Below, piece after piece: positions 1 to 7,196 of a DNA stretch of 13,209 bases (position 1 is its first letter; each line of letters begins with the position of its first letter). The DNA is from Streptococcus mitis (GTDB lineage Bacteria; Bacillota; Bacilli; Lactobacillales; Streptococcaceae), in assembly GCA_018364455.1 (NCBI GenBank), contig JAGZLW010000051.1:1-13209 (forward strand), in the 5' to 3' direction. The position numbers were made by a program, and so were the translations under genes. A model generated the notes under the pieces. That model saw only the letters and a list, made by a program, of their open reading frames with translations, had not been told where the DNA came from and did not search any database.

Positions 1-1217
1 ACTCGAGTCTCTATACTTCGGTGGATGATAAGCTTCATGGACTGAGTGAAAATCCTCAGGCAGTTATTCAGATTGCTGTAAATAGGGCAACAGAAGAGAT
101 TAAAGACCTAGAGAATGCCACTACAGATACTAGCAAGACTGAGATAAAACCCAATGTCAGTTCCAACACAGAAGTCATTCTTTTTGATAAAAATTTTACC
201 CAACTCCTTTCTGGAAATCGATTTTTGGGATTGGATAAGATTAAGTTAGAGAAAAAAGAACTAGGCCATATCTATCAGATTCAGGTTTTTAATAGCTATG
301 GACAAGAAGAAATCTATCGCATGATATTGATGGAAACCAATATCAGTTCGGTTTCAACCAATATCAAGTATGCAGCTATCTTGATTAATACCAGTCAGTT
401 GGAGCAGGCCAGTCAAAAGCACGAGAAATTGATTGTGATTGTGATGGCAAGTTTCTGGATTTTATCTTTACTTGCAAGTCTCTATCTAGCTAGGGTCAGT
501 GTTAGGCCCCTGCTTGAGAGCATGCAGAAGCAACAGTCCTTTGTGGAAAATGCTAGTCATGAGTTACGAACTCCACTCGCAGTTTTGCAAAATCGCTTAG
601 AGACCCTTTTTCGTAAGCCAGAAGCAACCATTATGGATGTGAGCGAAAGCATTGCCTCTAGTTTGGAAGAAGTCCGAAATATGCGTTTTTTGACGACAAA
701 CTTGCTGAACTTAGCTCGTAGAGATGATGGGATTAAACCGGAACTTGCAGAAGTTCCAACCAGTTTTTTCAATACGACTTTCACAAACTATGAGATGATT
801 GCCTCGGAAAATGACCGTGTCTTCCGTTTTGAAAATCGGATTCATCGCACGATTGTCACAGATCAGCTTCTCTTGAAGCAGTTGATGACTATCTTATTTG
901 ATAATGCTGTCAAGTATACTGAAGAGGACGGTGAAATTGATTTTCTTATCTCGGCGACCGATCGCAATCTGTATTTACTGGTTTCTGATAATGGAGTCGG
1001 TATTTCAGCAGAAGATAAGAAGAAAATTTTTGACCGTTTTTATCGAGTGGATAAGGCTAGAACCCGCCAAAAAGGTGGTTTTGGTTTAGGATTATCTCTG
1101 GCCAAGCAAATTGTAGATGCGCTTAAAGGAACCATTACTGTTAAAGATAATAAACCCAAGGGAACAATCTTTGAAGTGAAGATTGCTATCCACACACCAT
1201 CGAAAAAGAAAAAATAA
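1..1217 (+). CDS. ciaH: CiaH sensor histidine kinase, 5' end cut by the window
   Basis: CiaH is the membrane sensor kinase of the CiaRH two-component system. It phosphorylates CiaR and affects competence, beta-lactam tolerance and envelope stress. The open frame enters from the left edge (first full codon at position 3), so the GTG at 21 is an internal valine, not the start. About 404 residues are visible. The pneumococcal protein has about 444, so the first membrane segment and some 40 residues are missing. Numbering from that valine, residues 1-135 are the extracytoplasmic sensor, 136-157 a transmembrane helix, and the H-box SHELRTP carries the phospho-acceptor His at 180 (His226 in full-length numbering). 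The N-box (DNAVKY), DNGVGIS, the F-box (IFDRFYR) and GFGLGLSLA follow, giving a complete ATPase domain. The protein ends in a lysine run. The response regulator gene ciaR is expected just upstream, outside the window. A terminator follows directly. Confidence 0.96.
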   Translation, partial: SSLYTSVDDKLHGLSENPQAVIQIAVNRATEEIKDLENATTDTSKTEIKPNVSSNTEVILFDKNFTQLLSGNRFLGLDKIKLEKKELGHIYQIQVFNSYGQEEIYRMILMETNISSVSTNIKYAAILINTSQLEQASQKHEKLIVIVMASFWILSLLASLYLARVSVRPLLESMQKQQSFVENASHELRTPLAVLQNRLETLFRKPEATIMDVSESIASSLEEVRNMRFLTTNLLNLARRDDGIKPELAEVPTSFFNTTFTNYEMIASENDRVFRFENRIHRTIVTDQLLLKQLMTILFDNAVKYTEEDGEIDFLISATDRNLYLLVSDNGVGISAEDKKKIFDRFYRVDKARTRQKGGFGLGLSLAKQIVDALKGTITVKDNKPKGTIFEVKIAIHTPSKKKK

Positions 1218-1246
1218 AAATATCGCTCCAGACGGGGCGATATTTT
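1217..1246 (+). terminator. Intrinsic terminator after ciaH
   Basis: A perfect 10-bp stem (AAAATATCGC at 1217-1226 with GCGATATTTT at 1237-1246) encloses TCCAGACGGG. The stem can extend inward by three more pairs including one wobble. It overlaps the last base of the ciaH stop codon and ends in a short T run, so ciaRH transcription should stop here and not enter the histidine-triad gene. Confidence 0.88.
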
Positions 1247-1254
1247 GGATTACG

Positions 1255-1318
1255 TGACTTTCGGTCCGTCTCGCTAAGTCAGGTGTGAGACAGGCAAACC
1301 ACCCGTTTTAGGGGTGGT
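1255..1318. other. Compact structured non-coding segment, possible mobile-element end
   Basis: No ORF is visible, but base pairing is dense. TGACTT (1255-1260) matches AAGTCA (1276-1281). GTCTCGC (1268-1274) matches GTGAGAC (1285-1291) with one wobble. Because the two stems interleave, together they would form an H-type pseudoknot. A strong GC hairpin follows, ACCACCC (1298-1304) with GGGTGGT (1312-1318). A pseudoknot followed by a terminal GC hairpin resembles the right end, and the guide-RNA scaffold, of IS200/IS605 (TnpB) elements, but no transposase remains and I cannot confirm this. The other explanations are a small RNA or an unnamed streptococcal repeat. Confidence 0.45.
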
Positions 1319-1342
1319 CATGATTAAAATAACATAAAAATC

Positions 1343-1371
1343 TTGACAGATAAACTTAAAAAATGTAAACT
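1343..1371 (+). promoter_or_regulatory. Promoter of the histidine-triad gene
   Basis: A consensus -35 TTGACA (1343-1348) is followed after exactly 17 bases by TAAACT (1366-1371), a moderate -10. The start point would fall near 1378, inside the AdcR-like boxes, so bound repressor would block initiation. Confidence 0.75.
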
Positions 1372-1372
1372 A

Positions 1373-1406
1373 TTTACTGGTTAATTAATTGGTTAAATAA
1401 CCAATT
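1373..1406. promoter_or_regulatory. Tandem AdcR-like zinc operators and an overlapping inverted repeat
   Basis: Two 12-mers lie directly end to end: TTTACTGGTTAA (1373-1384) and TTAATTGGTTAA (1385-1396). Each matches the streptococcal AdcR box TTAACYRGTTAA with a single mismatch. A perfect inverted repeat, AATTGGTTA (1387-1395) and TAACCAATT (1398-1406) with a two-base centre, overlaps the second box and could be a further half-site pair. AdcR is the zinc-dependent MarR-family repressor that controls pht genes and adc zinc importers, so the placement over the start point supports repression when zinc is plentiful. AdcR itself is not in the window. Confidence 0.75.
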
Positions 1407-1474
1407 TAGAAAACTATTTAATCAAGTAAAGGAAGTTAAGAAAAAGCTTCATCATTTATTGAAATGAGGGATTT

Positions 1475-4400
1475 ATGAAATTCAGTAAAAAGTATATAGC
1501 AGCTGGATCAGCTGTTATCGTATCCTTGAGTCTTTGTGCCTATGCACTGAACCAGCATCGCTCGCAGGAAAATAAGGACGATAATCGTGTCTCTTATGTG
1601 GATGGCAGCCAGTCAAGTCAGAAAACTGAAAACCTGACACCAGATCAGGTTAGCCAGAAAGAAGGAATTCAGGCTGAGCAAATTGTCATCAAAATTACAG
1701 ATCAGGGCTATGTGACGTCACACGGTGATCACTATCATTACTATAACGGGAAAGTTCCTTATGATGCCCTCTTTAGTGAAGAACTCTTGATGAAGGATCC
1801 AAACTACAAACTTAAGGATGGAGATATTGTCAATGAGGTCAAGGGTGGTTATATCATCAAGCTCGATGGAAAATATTATGTCTATTTGAAAGATGCAGCT
1901 CATGCTGATAATGTTCGAACCAAAGATGAAATCAATCGTCAAAAACAAGAACATGTCAAAGATAATGAGAAGGTCAGTTCAGATGTTGCTGTAGCAAGGT
2001 CTCAGGGACGCTATACGACAGATGATGGTTATGTCTTTAATCCAGCTGATATTATCGAAGATACTGGTGATGCTTATATCGTTCCTCACGGAGGCCACTA
2101 CCACTATATTCCAAAAAGTGATTTGTCTGCTAGTGAGTTAGCTGCTGCTAAAGCTCATTTAGCTGGCAAAAATACGCAACCAAGTCAGCTAAGTTATTCT
2201 TCAACAGCTAGTGATAATACTAATCAAGCTATAGAGAAAGAATCAACTAGCAAGCCAGAAAGCAAAGTTGAAAATCTCCAAAGTCTATTGAAAGAACTCT
2301 ATGATTCGCCTAGTGACCAACGTTACAGTGAATCAGACGGTCTGGTTTTTGACCCTGCTAAGATTATCAGCCGTACACCAAATGGTGTTGCGATTCCGCA
2401 TGGCGATCATTATCACTTTATTCCTTATAGCAAGCTCTCTCCTTTAGAAGAAAAGATTGCTAGAATGGTGCCTATCGGTGGAACTGATTCTACGGTCTCT
2501 ACAAATGAAAAACCTCATGAAGTAGCGTCTAGTCTAGGAAGTCTTCCAAGTAATCCATCTATATTGAATAATGCTTCTTCAACGTTAAATAAGGAAATTC
2601 CTTCAACATCTGATGGCTATATCTTTAATCCAAAAGATATCGTTGAAGAAACAGCCACAGCTTATATCGTCAGACATGGTGATCATTTCCATTACATTCC
2701 TAAGACGAATCAAATTGGTCAACCGACTCTTCCAAACAATGGTCTAGCAACACCTTCGCCATCACTTCCAGTCAATCCTGGTGTTTCACATGAGGAACAT
2801 GAAGAAGATGGGCACGGCTTTGATGCTAATCGTATTATTGCGGAAGATGAAGCAGGATTTATCATGAGTCATGGTGACCACAATCATTACTTCTTCAAGA
2901 AGGATTTGACTGCTGATCAAATCAAGGCAGCGCAAGACCACTTGAAAGAGGCAAATACAGCAACACCAAATCCAGCTCATGATAACGATCACGATGAAGA
3001 TCATCATGGACACCATCATGATGAAGACCATGATCACGGTTTTGATGCCAATCGTGTCATCAGTGAGGATGAGCAAGGATTTGTCATGAGTCACGGAGAC
3101 CACAATCATTACTTCTTCAAGAAAGATTTGACAGCAGAGCAAATTAAGGCAGCACAGGATCATCTGAAAACACATCACGATGCAGAGCCTGTAAAACCTC
3201 TTGCTAAAACAGTAGAGTCTTTCTCAAGAGATGCTAGTGATGAAGAAAAGATTGCTTATATTTCGAAGACATACGGCGTTCCACTTGAAGCGATTAGAAT
3301 TTCAAACGGATTCTTTGTCTTTGGAAATCCAGACCAAGCCTACGATCCAACTCATATCCATCCCTATGCTGTTCGTAAGGAACACGTTCGGATTCCTCTT
3401 CAAACTGGCAATCCAGAACTTGATTTCCTAAATGAACTTTATACTACTGCTTTGCGAGATGGTGTGTCTCCTTATAGTTTACAGGTAGAAAATGGTAGTT
3501 TTGTGATTCCTCATGGCGACCATAATCACTACATCAAGGTTCAAACGAAGGGCTATGAAGTAGCTTTGAAAAACAAGATTCCAGCCCTACAATCCAATTA
3601 TCAACCTGGAGCTTTTGATGAGAAGGCAGTCTTGGAAAAAGTAGATCAACTTCTAGCTGATAGCAGAAGCATCTACAAAGACAAGCCTATCGAACAAAGA
3701 CAGATTGAGTTAGCCTTAGGTCAGTTTACTGAAAACATGAAGAAACTGGCAACTAACTCTACAGCAGGTTATCTTGCGACACTTGATCTCTTTGATAAGC
3801 AATATATCCATATTGATGAAAGTGTCAAACCTGTTGAAACAAGCGCTCTAGATAAGAAATATCAGGCCTTGATTGATAAAATCAATACACTGGATACAGA
3901 CTCTTATGGACTTCCTAAGAAAGACCTTCTCGTTCGACTCCAAGAAGCTAAATTGGCAAAAGATGAGACTGCTTTAGCAGCGGTTGAATCACAACTTCAA
4001 GCTCTTCAAGACTTTAATGATCGAACAGGTGTTACAACAGTTGAATACATCAAGTACTTCTACGAACACGTAAATGACGGTCGTTTGAGTGATGAACTTC
4101 GAAACAAAGTGGCTCAGTTGACTTGGACCTTGTATCAATCTCAATCCTTCCTTAAGGCAGCAGAATTGAACAAATTATTCCCAAGCATCTATCAGGCAAA
4201 ACAAGAAGTGGAAGAAGCTTTGAAAGCTCAGCCAACTACTGCGAAATCAAGTCAGACAGTTCTAGATACTGAAAAAGTTGATAATCAAAGTGCCAAGACA
4301 GCCATTTATGGCTTCTTGAAAGAATTGTACGGAGACTTTATGCCTGAAGAGCATATGAATCATGTCAGCAAGGAACAAGTAGAAAGTCTCTTGAGCAAGG

Positions 4401-5002
4401 CAACTCAACTCTTAGAGCAAATCCAAGAAGAAGGAATCAGACAATCCTTGGCGGAAGAAGTAGAAAATCTCAAAGCTGCCACAAATAAGGCTGATGCAGA
4501 TTTGGATGAAGTAAACAGCCAGGTGAAAGATGTCTTGACTCGTATCGCTAGTGCCCTTCAACAAGAGAAAGAAAATGCTGAGCAAGATCCTCAGACACTT
4601 GTACTCTATCAAAAACTTTACGATATCCTCATGTCACTTCACGCTTACTTAGAAAACAATAAGGGTTCTGATGAGGACTTTGATAAGGTGGATACTCTAC
4701 TAGATCAACTTTCTGCTAAGAGTAAAGATAAAGCTGCTTTACTTGAATTGACAAAAGCTATTCTGATCTTGAATCAAGAAATCAAGTCAAAATCAAGCGC
4801 GAGTGAAGAAGCAAGTCCAGCAACAAATGCTGAAGCAAATGGTGATAAGATAAGTCCCGAAACTGAAACATTAGCAGCTGCAGAATCTAACAGTGAAACT
4901 GCCAGTGACGAAAACAAACCGAGCAACGCAACAGATTCTAAAACTGCTGAATCAACTTCAGAAAAGGAAACAGCAGAATCTACAACAAGTACTGGAAATT
5001 AA
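1475..5002 (+). CDS. Pneumococcal histidine-triad (Pht) surface lipoprotein, PhtE-like N-terminus
   Basis: Pht proteins are surface zinc-binding proteins that pass Zn2+ to the AdcAII/Adc importer and also affect adhesion and complement. This one has 1175 residues. Start: ATG with GAGGG six bases upstream. Residues 1-21 form a signal peptide with LSLC (Cys21), a weak lipobox because -1 is Leu. Seven HxxHxH triads begin at residues 83, 205, 309, 401, 466, 540 and 680. A linker at 502-521 has nine His in 20 residues and may bind extra metal. Repeat-like TSDGYIFNPKDIVEETA blocks precede the triads. Residues 447-491 and 521-565 are near-duplicates. From about 705 to 1105 the protein is helical and charged, with coiled-coil character, then ends in a Ser/Thr/Glu-rich tail with no LPXTG anchor. 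The first ~490 residues closely resemble PhtE as I remember it, but the rest does not, so the gene looks mosaic and I leave the symbol open. Zinc-regulated through AdcR boxes. Confidence 0.93.
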   Translation: MKFSKKYIAAGSAVIVSLSLCAYALNQHRSQENKDDNRVSYVDGSQSSQKTENLTPDQVSQKEGIQAEQIVIKITDQGYVTSHGDHYHYYNGKVPYDALFSEELLMKDPNYKLKDGDIVNEVKGGYIIKLDGKYYVYLKDAAHADNVRTKDEINRQKQEHVKDNEKVSSDVAVARSQGRYTTDDGYVFNPADIIEDTGDAYIVPHGGHYHYIPKSDLSASELAAAKAHLAGKNTQPSQLSYSSTASDNTNQAIEKESTSKPESKVENLQSLLKELYDSPSDQRYSESDGLVFDPAKIISRTPNGVAIPHGDHYHFIPYSKLSPLEEKIARMVPIGGTDSTVSTNEKPHEVASSLGSLPSNPSILNNASSTLNKEIPSTSDGYIFNPKDIVEETATAYIVRHGDHFHYIPKTNQIGQPTLPNNGLATPSPSLPVNPGVSHEEHEEDGHGFDANRIIAEDEAGFIMSHGDHNHYFFKKDLTADQIKAAQDHLKEANTATPNPAHDNDHDEDHHGHHHDEDHDHGFDANRVISEDEQGFVMSHGDHNHYFFKKDLTAEQIKAAQDHLKTHHDAEPVKPLAKTVESFSRDASDEEKIAYISKTYGVPLEAIRISNGFFVFGNPDQAYDPTHIHPYAVRKEHVRIPLQTGNPELDFLNELYTTALRDGVSPYSLQVENGSFVIPHGDHNHYIKVQTKGYEVALKNKIPALQSNYQPGAFDEKAVLEKVDQLLADSRSIYKDKPIEQRQIELALGQFTENMKKLATNSTAGYLATLDLFDKQYIHIDESVKPVETSALDKKYQALIDKINTLDTDSYGLPKKDLLVRLQEAKLAKDETALAAVESQLQALQDFNDRTGVTTVEYIKYFYEHVNDGRLSDELRNKVAQLTWTLYQSQSFLKAAELNKLFPSIYQAKQEVEEALKAQPTTAKSSQTVLDTEKVDNQSAKTAIYGFLKELYGDFMPEEHMNHVSKEQVESLLSKATQLLEQIQEEGIRQSLAEEVENLKAATNKADADLDEVNSQVKDVLTRIASALQQEKENAEQDPQTLVLYQKLYDILMSLHAYLENNKGSDEDFDKVDTLLDQLSAKSKDKAALLELTKAILILNQEIKSKSSASEEASPATNAEANGDKISPETETLAAAESNSETASDENKPSNATDSKTAESTSEKETAESTTSTGN
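2813..3169 (+). repeat. In-frame direct repeat inside the histidine-triad gene (2 x 135 bp)
   Basis: Unit 1 (2813-2947) and unit 2 (3035-3169) are equal in length and start exactly 222 bases (74 codons) apart. Both read HGFDANR...SHGDHNHYFFKKDLT...QIKAAQDHLK, with mostly third-position differences. The 87-bp spacer encodes the end of the first block and the His-rich linker. This is a segmental duplication adding a sixth triad, already diverged enough not to be very recent. Confidence 0.9.
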
Positions 5003-5304
5003 GAAAAACCAGTAGAATAAAAAAGTTGGTAGATAAAAAGTTTGTGGTCGTAGATCTAGGAGATTTTCCCATTCAAGTCTGTTTCCTATTTCTCATTGTA
5101 ATTATAAACCATGGCAACATAAGAAAACGAGCATTTCCAACTGAGGAGGTGCTCGTTTTTTGATAGTTAGAAGTAGTTTTTATCCGTCTATTTAGAGTTG
5201 ATTACAAGAAATTATTGACTTGAATGTGGATATAAGATTTATTCACTGATTATAATGTTTAAATAGCGCTCCAAAGCAAAGAATTATCCTCATGAGTATG
5301 AATC
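5003..5304. other. Convergent intergenic region without a gene
   Basis: AT-rich spacer between the histidine-triad gene and the ABC-F gene, which point towards each other. Apart from the shared terminator near its middle, I see no ORF with a ribosome binding site, no tRNA and no clear repeat. A TATAAT at 5251-5256 and a TTGACT at 5215-5220 are 30 bases apart and do not make a normal promoter. Confidence 0.6.
5124..5161. terminator. Probably bidirectional intrinsic terminator
   Basis: A perfect 10-bp stem, AAAACGAGCA (5124-5133) and TGCTCGTTTT (5150-5159), has a 16-base loop and is followed by more T on the plus strand. Read on the minus strand it also ends in TTTT. It lies between converging genes, so it can end both the histidine-triad transcript and the ABC-F transcript. 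Confidence 0.88.
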
Positions 5305-6822
5305 TTATAAATTAACTACCTCCAAACCGTGTTCTGTCAAGCGATAGATGCTTGAACAGACCTCTTTTAAGAAACGACGGTCATGCGAAACAGTGATGAG
5401 ACCGCCTGGATAGGTTGCAAAGAGTTTTCTGATTTGGGGTTGAGAAGTTGGAGAAAAGTTTCGTGTAGGTTCATCCAACAGGAGAAAGTTTGGTTTGCAC
5501 AAGACTAAATCCAAAAGCAGGAGTTTACCCTGTTGTCCGCCAGATAGGGAGCGGATTTGATGTTGCATTTCTGGATAACTGAAATTGAGACTGGCTAAGT
5601 GAGATTGGATTTTCTGTAGTTCCTCTTTTTCTCCAGTTTTGCTGAGGTGGGCTATTGGTGATAAATCCAATTGCAGTTTTTTGTGGTAATCTTGTGGCAT
5701 AAAACCAAGCGAAATTTCTCTTTTGGCGCTTAGTAGTTGTTGCAACTTGGCTAACAGAGTTGATTTTCCAACACCATTTGGTCCGATGATACCGATTTTT
5801 TCTCGGCCACGGACAGTTAGTTGTAACTCCTGAACTAAAACGCGCTCGCTAATGGACAAATTTTCCTTTTCCAGTTGGATTAAGACTTTAGAAGCCGGTA
5901 ATGGTTGGATATCTGAGAAGAAAAGTCTGATTTCTTCCTCTTCAAGTGGCTTTTGGGTCATGGCCTGAGCTGCCCTTTCGTAGCGTTTTTCTTGTGAGAG
6001 GACAGTTTTCATCTTTTTAGCCAATAGGCGACCGGCAGTACTGTCTTTGGTAGCTCGAAGCGCAGTTTCTACATTTTGCTTGACTCGCCGATGTTTTTCC
6101 ATGGTTTTATCGTAGGCTCTTTGGTCGTTAGCAGCTTGCTTGCTTTGTTTGGTAAAATTAGCCTTTCTCTGGTCGCTATAGCTATCATAGTCTAAATGCT
6201 CTACTAGCGTTTCTGCTTCTTTACGGTGCTTGACCAGTCGCAAGTGAACAATAGTGTCTGCCGTTTGAGAAAGAAAGTCTTCATCATGGGAAATGAAAAT
6301 AACGGTTTGCCTCATCTTCTGTATCTGTCTTTTTAGCCAATCAACCGTCTCAAGGTCTAGGTCATTTGAAGGTTCATCTAAAAATAGAATCTCAAAGGGT
6401 TTGGCTAACTCATGGATGAGCTGAATTTTCAAAGCTTCACCCCCTGATAGACTACCAATTTCTTGGTTGCTAGCGAAGCGATCGCCATCAAAATGCAACT
6501 CCTCCGCCAAACGATAGAGGATACTGTAGTCTAAATCAGCAGGATCTAAGAAAAAGTAGTCGTGTAGAGTTTTCTTTTTCAGGTCCTCGGGGAGTTTTTG
6601 AGGAATGTAGGCTATTGATTGATAATCAGATTGAATGTCTCCCCTGATAGTGAAATCAGGCAAAGCTTCTCCCATTAAAGTTTTAAGTAAGGTTGATTTG
6701 CCATTTCCTTCCTCTCCAATAATAGCTACCTTTTCCCTATCCTGGATGGTCATGCTTAGATCAGAGACAAGGTCTCGTAAATCTTTGTTTTGTGTGATGG
6801 TCAGGTGATTGATTTTTATCAT
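5305..6822 (-). CDS. ABC-F family ATPase (ribosome-associated, no membrane domain)
   Basis: ABC-F proteins bind the ribosomal E site. Some are translation factors, and others (ARE type) displace antibiotics from the ribosome. This protein has 505 residues and two ATPase domains in one chain. Domain 1: Walker A GEEGNGKST (36-44), LSGGE (125-129), Walker B FLDEPS (147-152), switch His179. Domain 2: Walker A GPNGVGKST (347-355), LSGGQ (426-430), LLLDEPT (447-453), His480. The linker (about 195-315) is long, basic and helical, as in ABC-F. After the second Walker B the sequence is RNFSPTS rather than the usual NHLD, a variant I associate with the Lsa/Vga-like branch. There are no membrane segments. 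The start is ATG at 6822, chosen for AGAAAGGG eight bases upstream; an in-frame TTG at 6888 lies inside a hairpin and lacks a ribosome binding site. The long leader with terminators suggests attenuation control. Whether it confers resistance cannot be read from sequence. Confidence 0.88.
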   Translation of the reverse strand: MIKINHLTITQNKDLRDLVSDLSMTIQDREKVAIIGEEGNGKSTLLKTLMGEALPDFTIRGDIQSDYQSIAYIPQKLPEDLKKKTLHDYFFLDPADLDYSILYRLAEELHFDGDRFASNQEIGSLSGGEALKIQLIHELAKPFEILFLDEPSNDLDLETVDWLKRQIQKMRQTVIFISHDEDFLSQTADTIVHLRLVKHRKEAETLVEHLDYDSYSDQRKANFTKQSKQAANDQRAYDKTMEKHRRVKQNVETALRATKDSTAGRLLAKKMKTVLSQEKRYERAAQAMTQKPLEEEEIRLFFSDIQPLPASKVLIQLEKENLSISERVLVQELQLTVRGREKIGIIGPNGVGKSTLLAKLQQLLSAKREISLGFMPQDYHKKLQLDLSPIAHLSKTGEKEELQKIQSHLASLNFSYPEMQHQIRSLSGGQQGKLLLLDLVLCKPNFLLLDEPTRNFSPTSQPQIRKLFATYPGGLITVSHDRRFLKEVCSSIYRLTEHGLEVVNL

Positions 6823-6858
6823 ATGATTGCCCTTTCTAGAATGTTCATAGTGCATAAC

Positions 6859-6885
6859 AAAAAGCTCTACTTTACCTAGTAGAGC
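6859..6885 (-). terminator. Terminator-like hairpin (possible attenuator) before the ABC-F gene
   Basis: On the minus strand GCTCTAC (6885-6879), an eight-base loop and GTAGAGC (6870-6864) form a perfect 7-bp stem followed at once by TTTTT (6863-6859). It ends 36 bases before the ABC-F start codon, where a terminator would switch the gene off. A TTGACA (minus strand, 6900-6895) sits just upstream but has no good -10, so an alternative reading is an operator-like inverted repeat in a weak promoter. Confidence 0.6.
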
Positions 6886-6912
6886 CAAAGTTTATGTCAA
6901 AAAACTCTATTA

Positions 6913-7064
6913 ATACTCTTCGAAAATCTCTTCAAACCACGTCAGCGTCGCCTTACCGTAGATATATGTAACTGACTTCGTCAGTCTTATCTACAACCTC
7001 AAAGCAGTGCTTTGAGCAACCTGTGGCTCGCTTCCTAGTTTGCTCTTTGATTTTCATTGAGTAT
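6913..7064. repeat. BOX element (boxA-boxB-boxC)
   Basis: This 152-bp copy opens with ATACTCTTCGAAAATC and closes with GATTTTCATTGAGTAT, so its ends are the inverted ATACTC/GAGTAT typical of BOX repeats of S. pneumoniae and relatives. Inside are the boxA hairpin ACTGAC-TTC-GTCAGT and a single boxB hairpin CTCAAAGC-AGT-GCTTTGAG. It appears complete, with one boxB unit. It has no coding capacity and lies within the transcribed leader of the ABC-F gene, where its hairpins could affect readthrough or RNA stability. Confidence 0.93.
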
Positions 7065-7104
7065 AAAATGCCAGAAGAAAGAGCATAAAAGAGTACACAA
7101 AAAG

Positions 7105-7152
7105 AGACAAAAACAAGATCTACTAAATAAAGGTTCTTTATTTGATAGACTT
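7105..7152 (-). terminator. Terminator/attenuator hairpin in the ABC-F leader
   Basis: Minus-strand arms 7152-7136 and 7132-7115 pair over about 16 positions: AAG, TCTA and AAATAAAG against CTTTATTT, TAGA and CTT, with one bulged A and a small internal mismatch. The loop is three bases. The stem is followed by TTGTTTTTGT. Its 5' arm begins at the stop codon of a three-codon ORF. It either ends the short upstream transcript or works as a regulated attenuator for the ABC-F gene 290 bases downstream. Confidence 0.7.
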
Positions 7153-7162
7153 AGTTGTTCAT
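7151..7162 (-). CDS. Three-codon ORF (Met-Asn-Asn) in the ABC-F leader
   Basis: ATG AAC AAC TAA is preceded by GGAGG (minus strand 7177-7173) ten bases upstream, with a second AGGGAG closer in. The TAA overlaps the first base of the terminator hairpin's 5' arm, so a ribosome paused here would cover that arm. Such minimal ORFs can be regulatory without making a useful product. Evidence is the ribosome binding site and the position only. Confidence 0.4.
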   Translation of the reverse strand: MNN

Positions 7163-7196
7163 GTCTCCCTTACCTCCGAGTATTAGTATCTTTATA

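Noticed and set aside
21..23. GTG as the start of ciaH
   Set aside because: The frame stays open to the left edge and matches CiaH upstream (SSLYTS before VDDK); the His-box position shows about 46 residues lie before this codon.
2786..3178. 130-codon minus-strand frame inside the histidine-triad gene
   Set aside because: It is the complement of His- and Asp-rich codons and gives a Met/Ile/Val-rich string that repeats with the plus-strand duplication. No ribosome binding site.
1721..3529. Regularly recurring triad sequences as a CRISPR-like or tandem DNA array
   Set aside because: Spacing varies from 195 to 420 bases and the similarity follows codons of HxxHxH motifs. They are protein repeats.
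5215..5315. Plus-strand promoter and short ORF (MSMNLIN) before the ABC-F stop
   Set aside because: TTGACT and TATAAT are 30 bases apart, there is no ribosome binding site, and the frame is seven codons long.
6823..6888. TTG at 6888 or ATG at 6855 as the start of the ABC-F protein
   Set aside because: Both lack a ribosome binding site, and the TTG lies within the terminator-like hairpin. ATG 6822 has AGAAAGGG at good spacing and begins with a typical ABC-F first strand.
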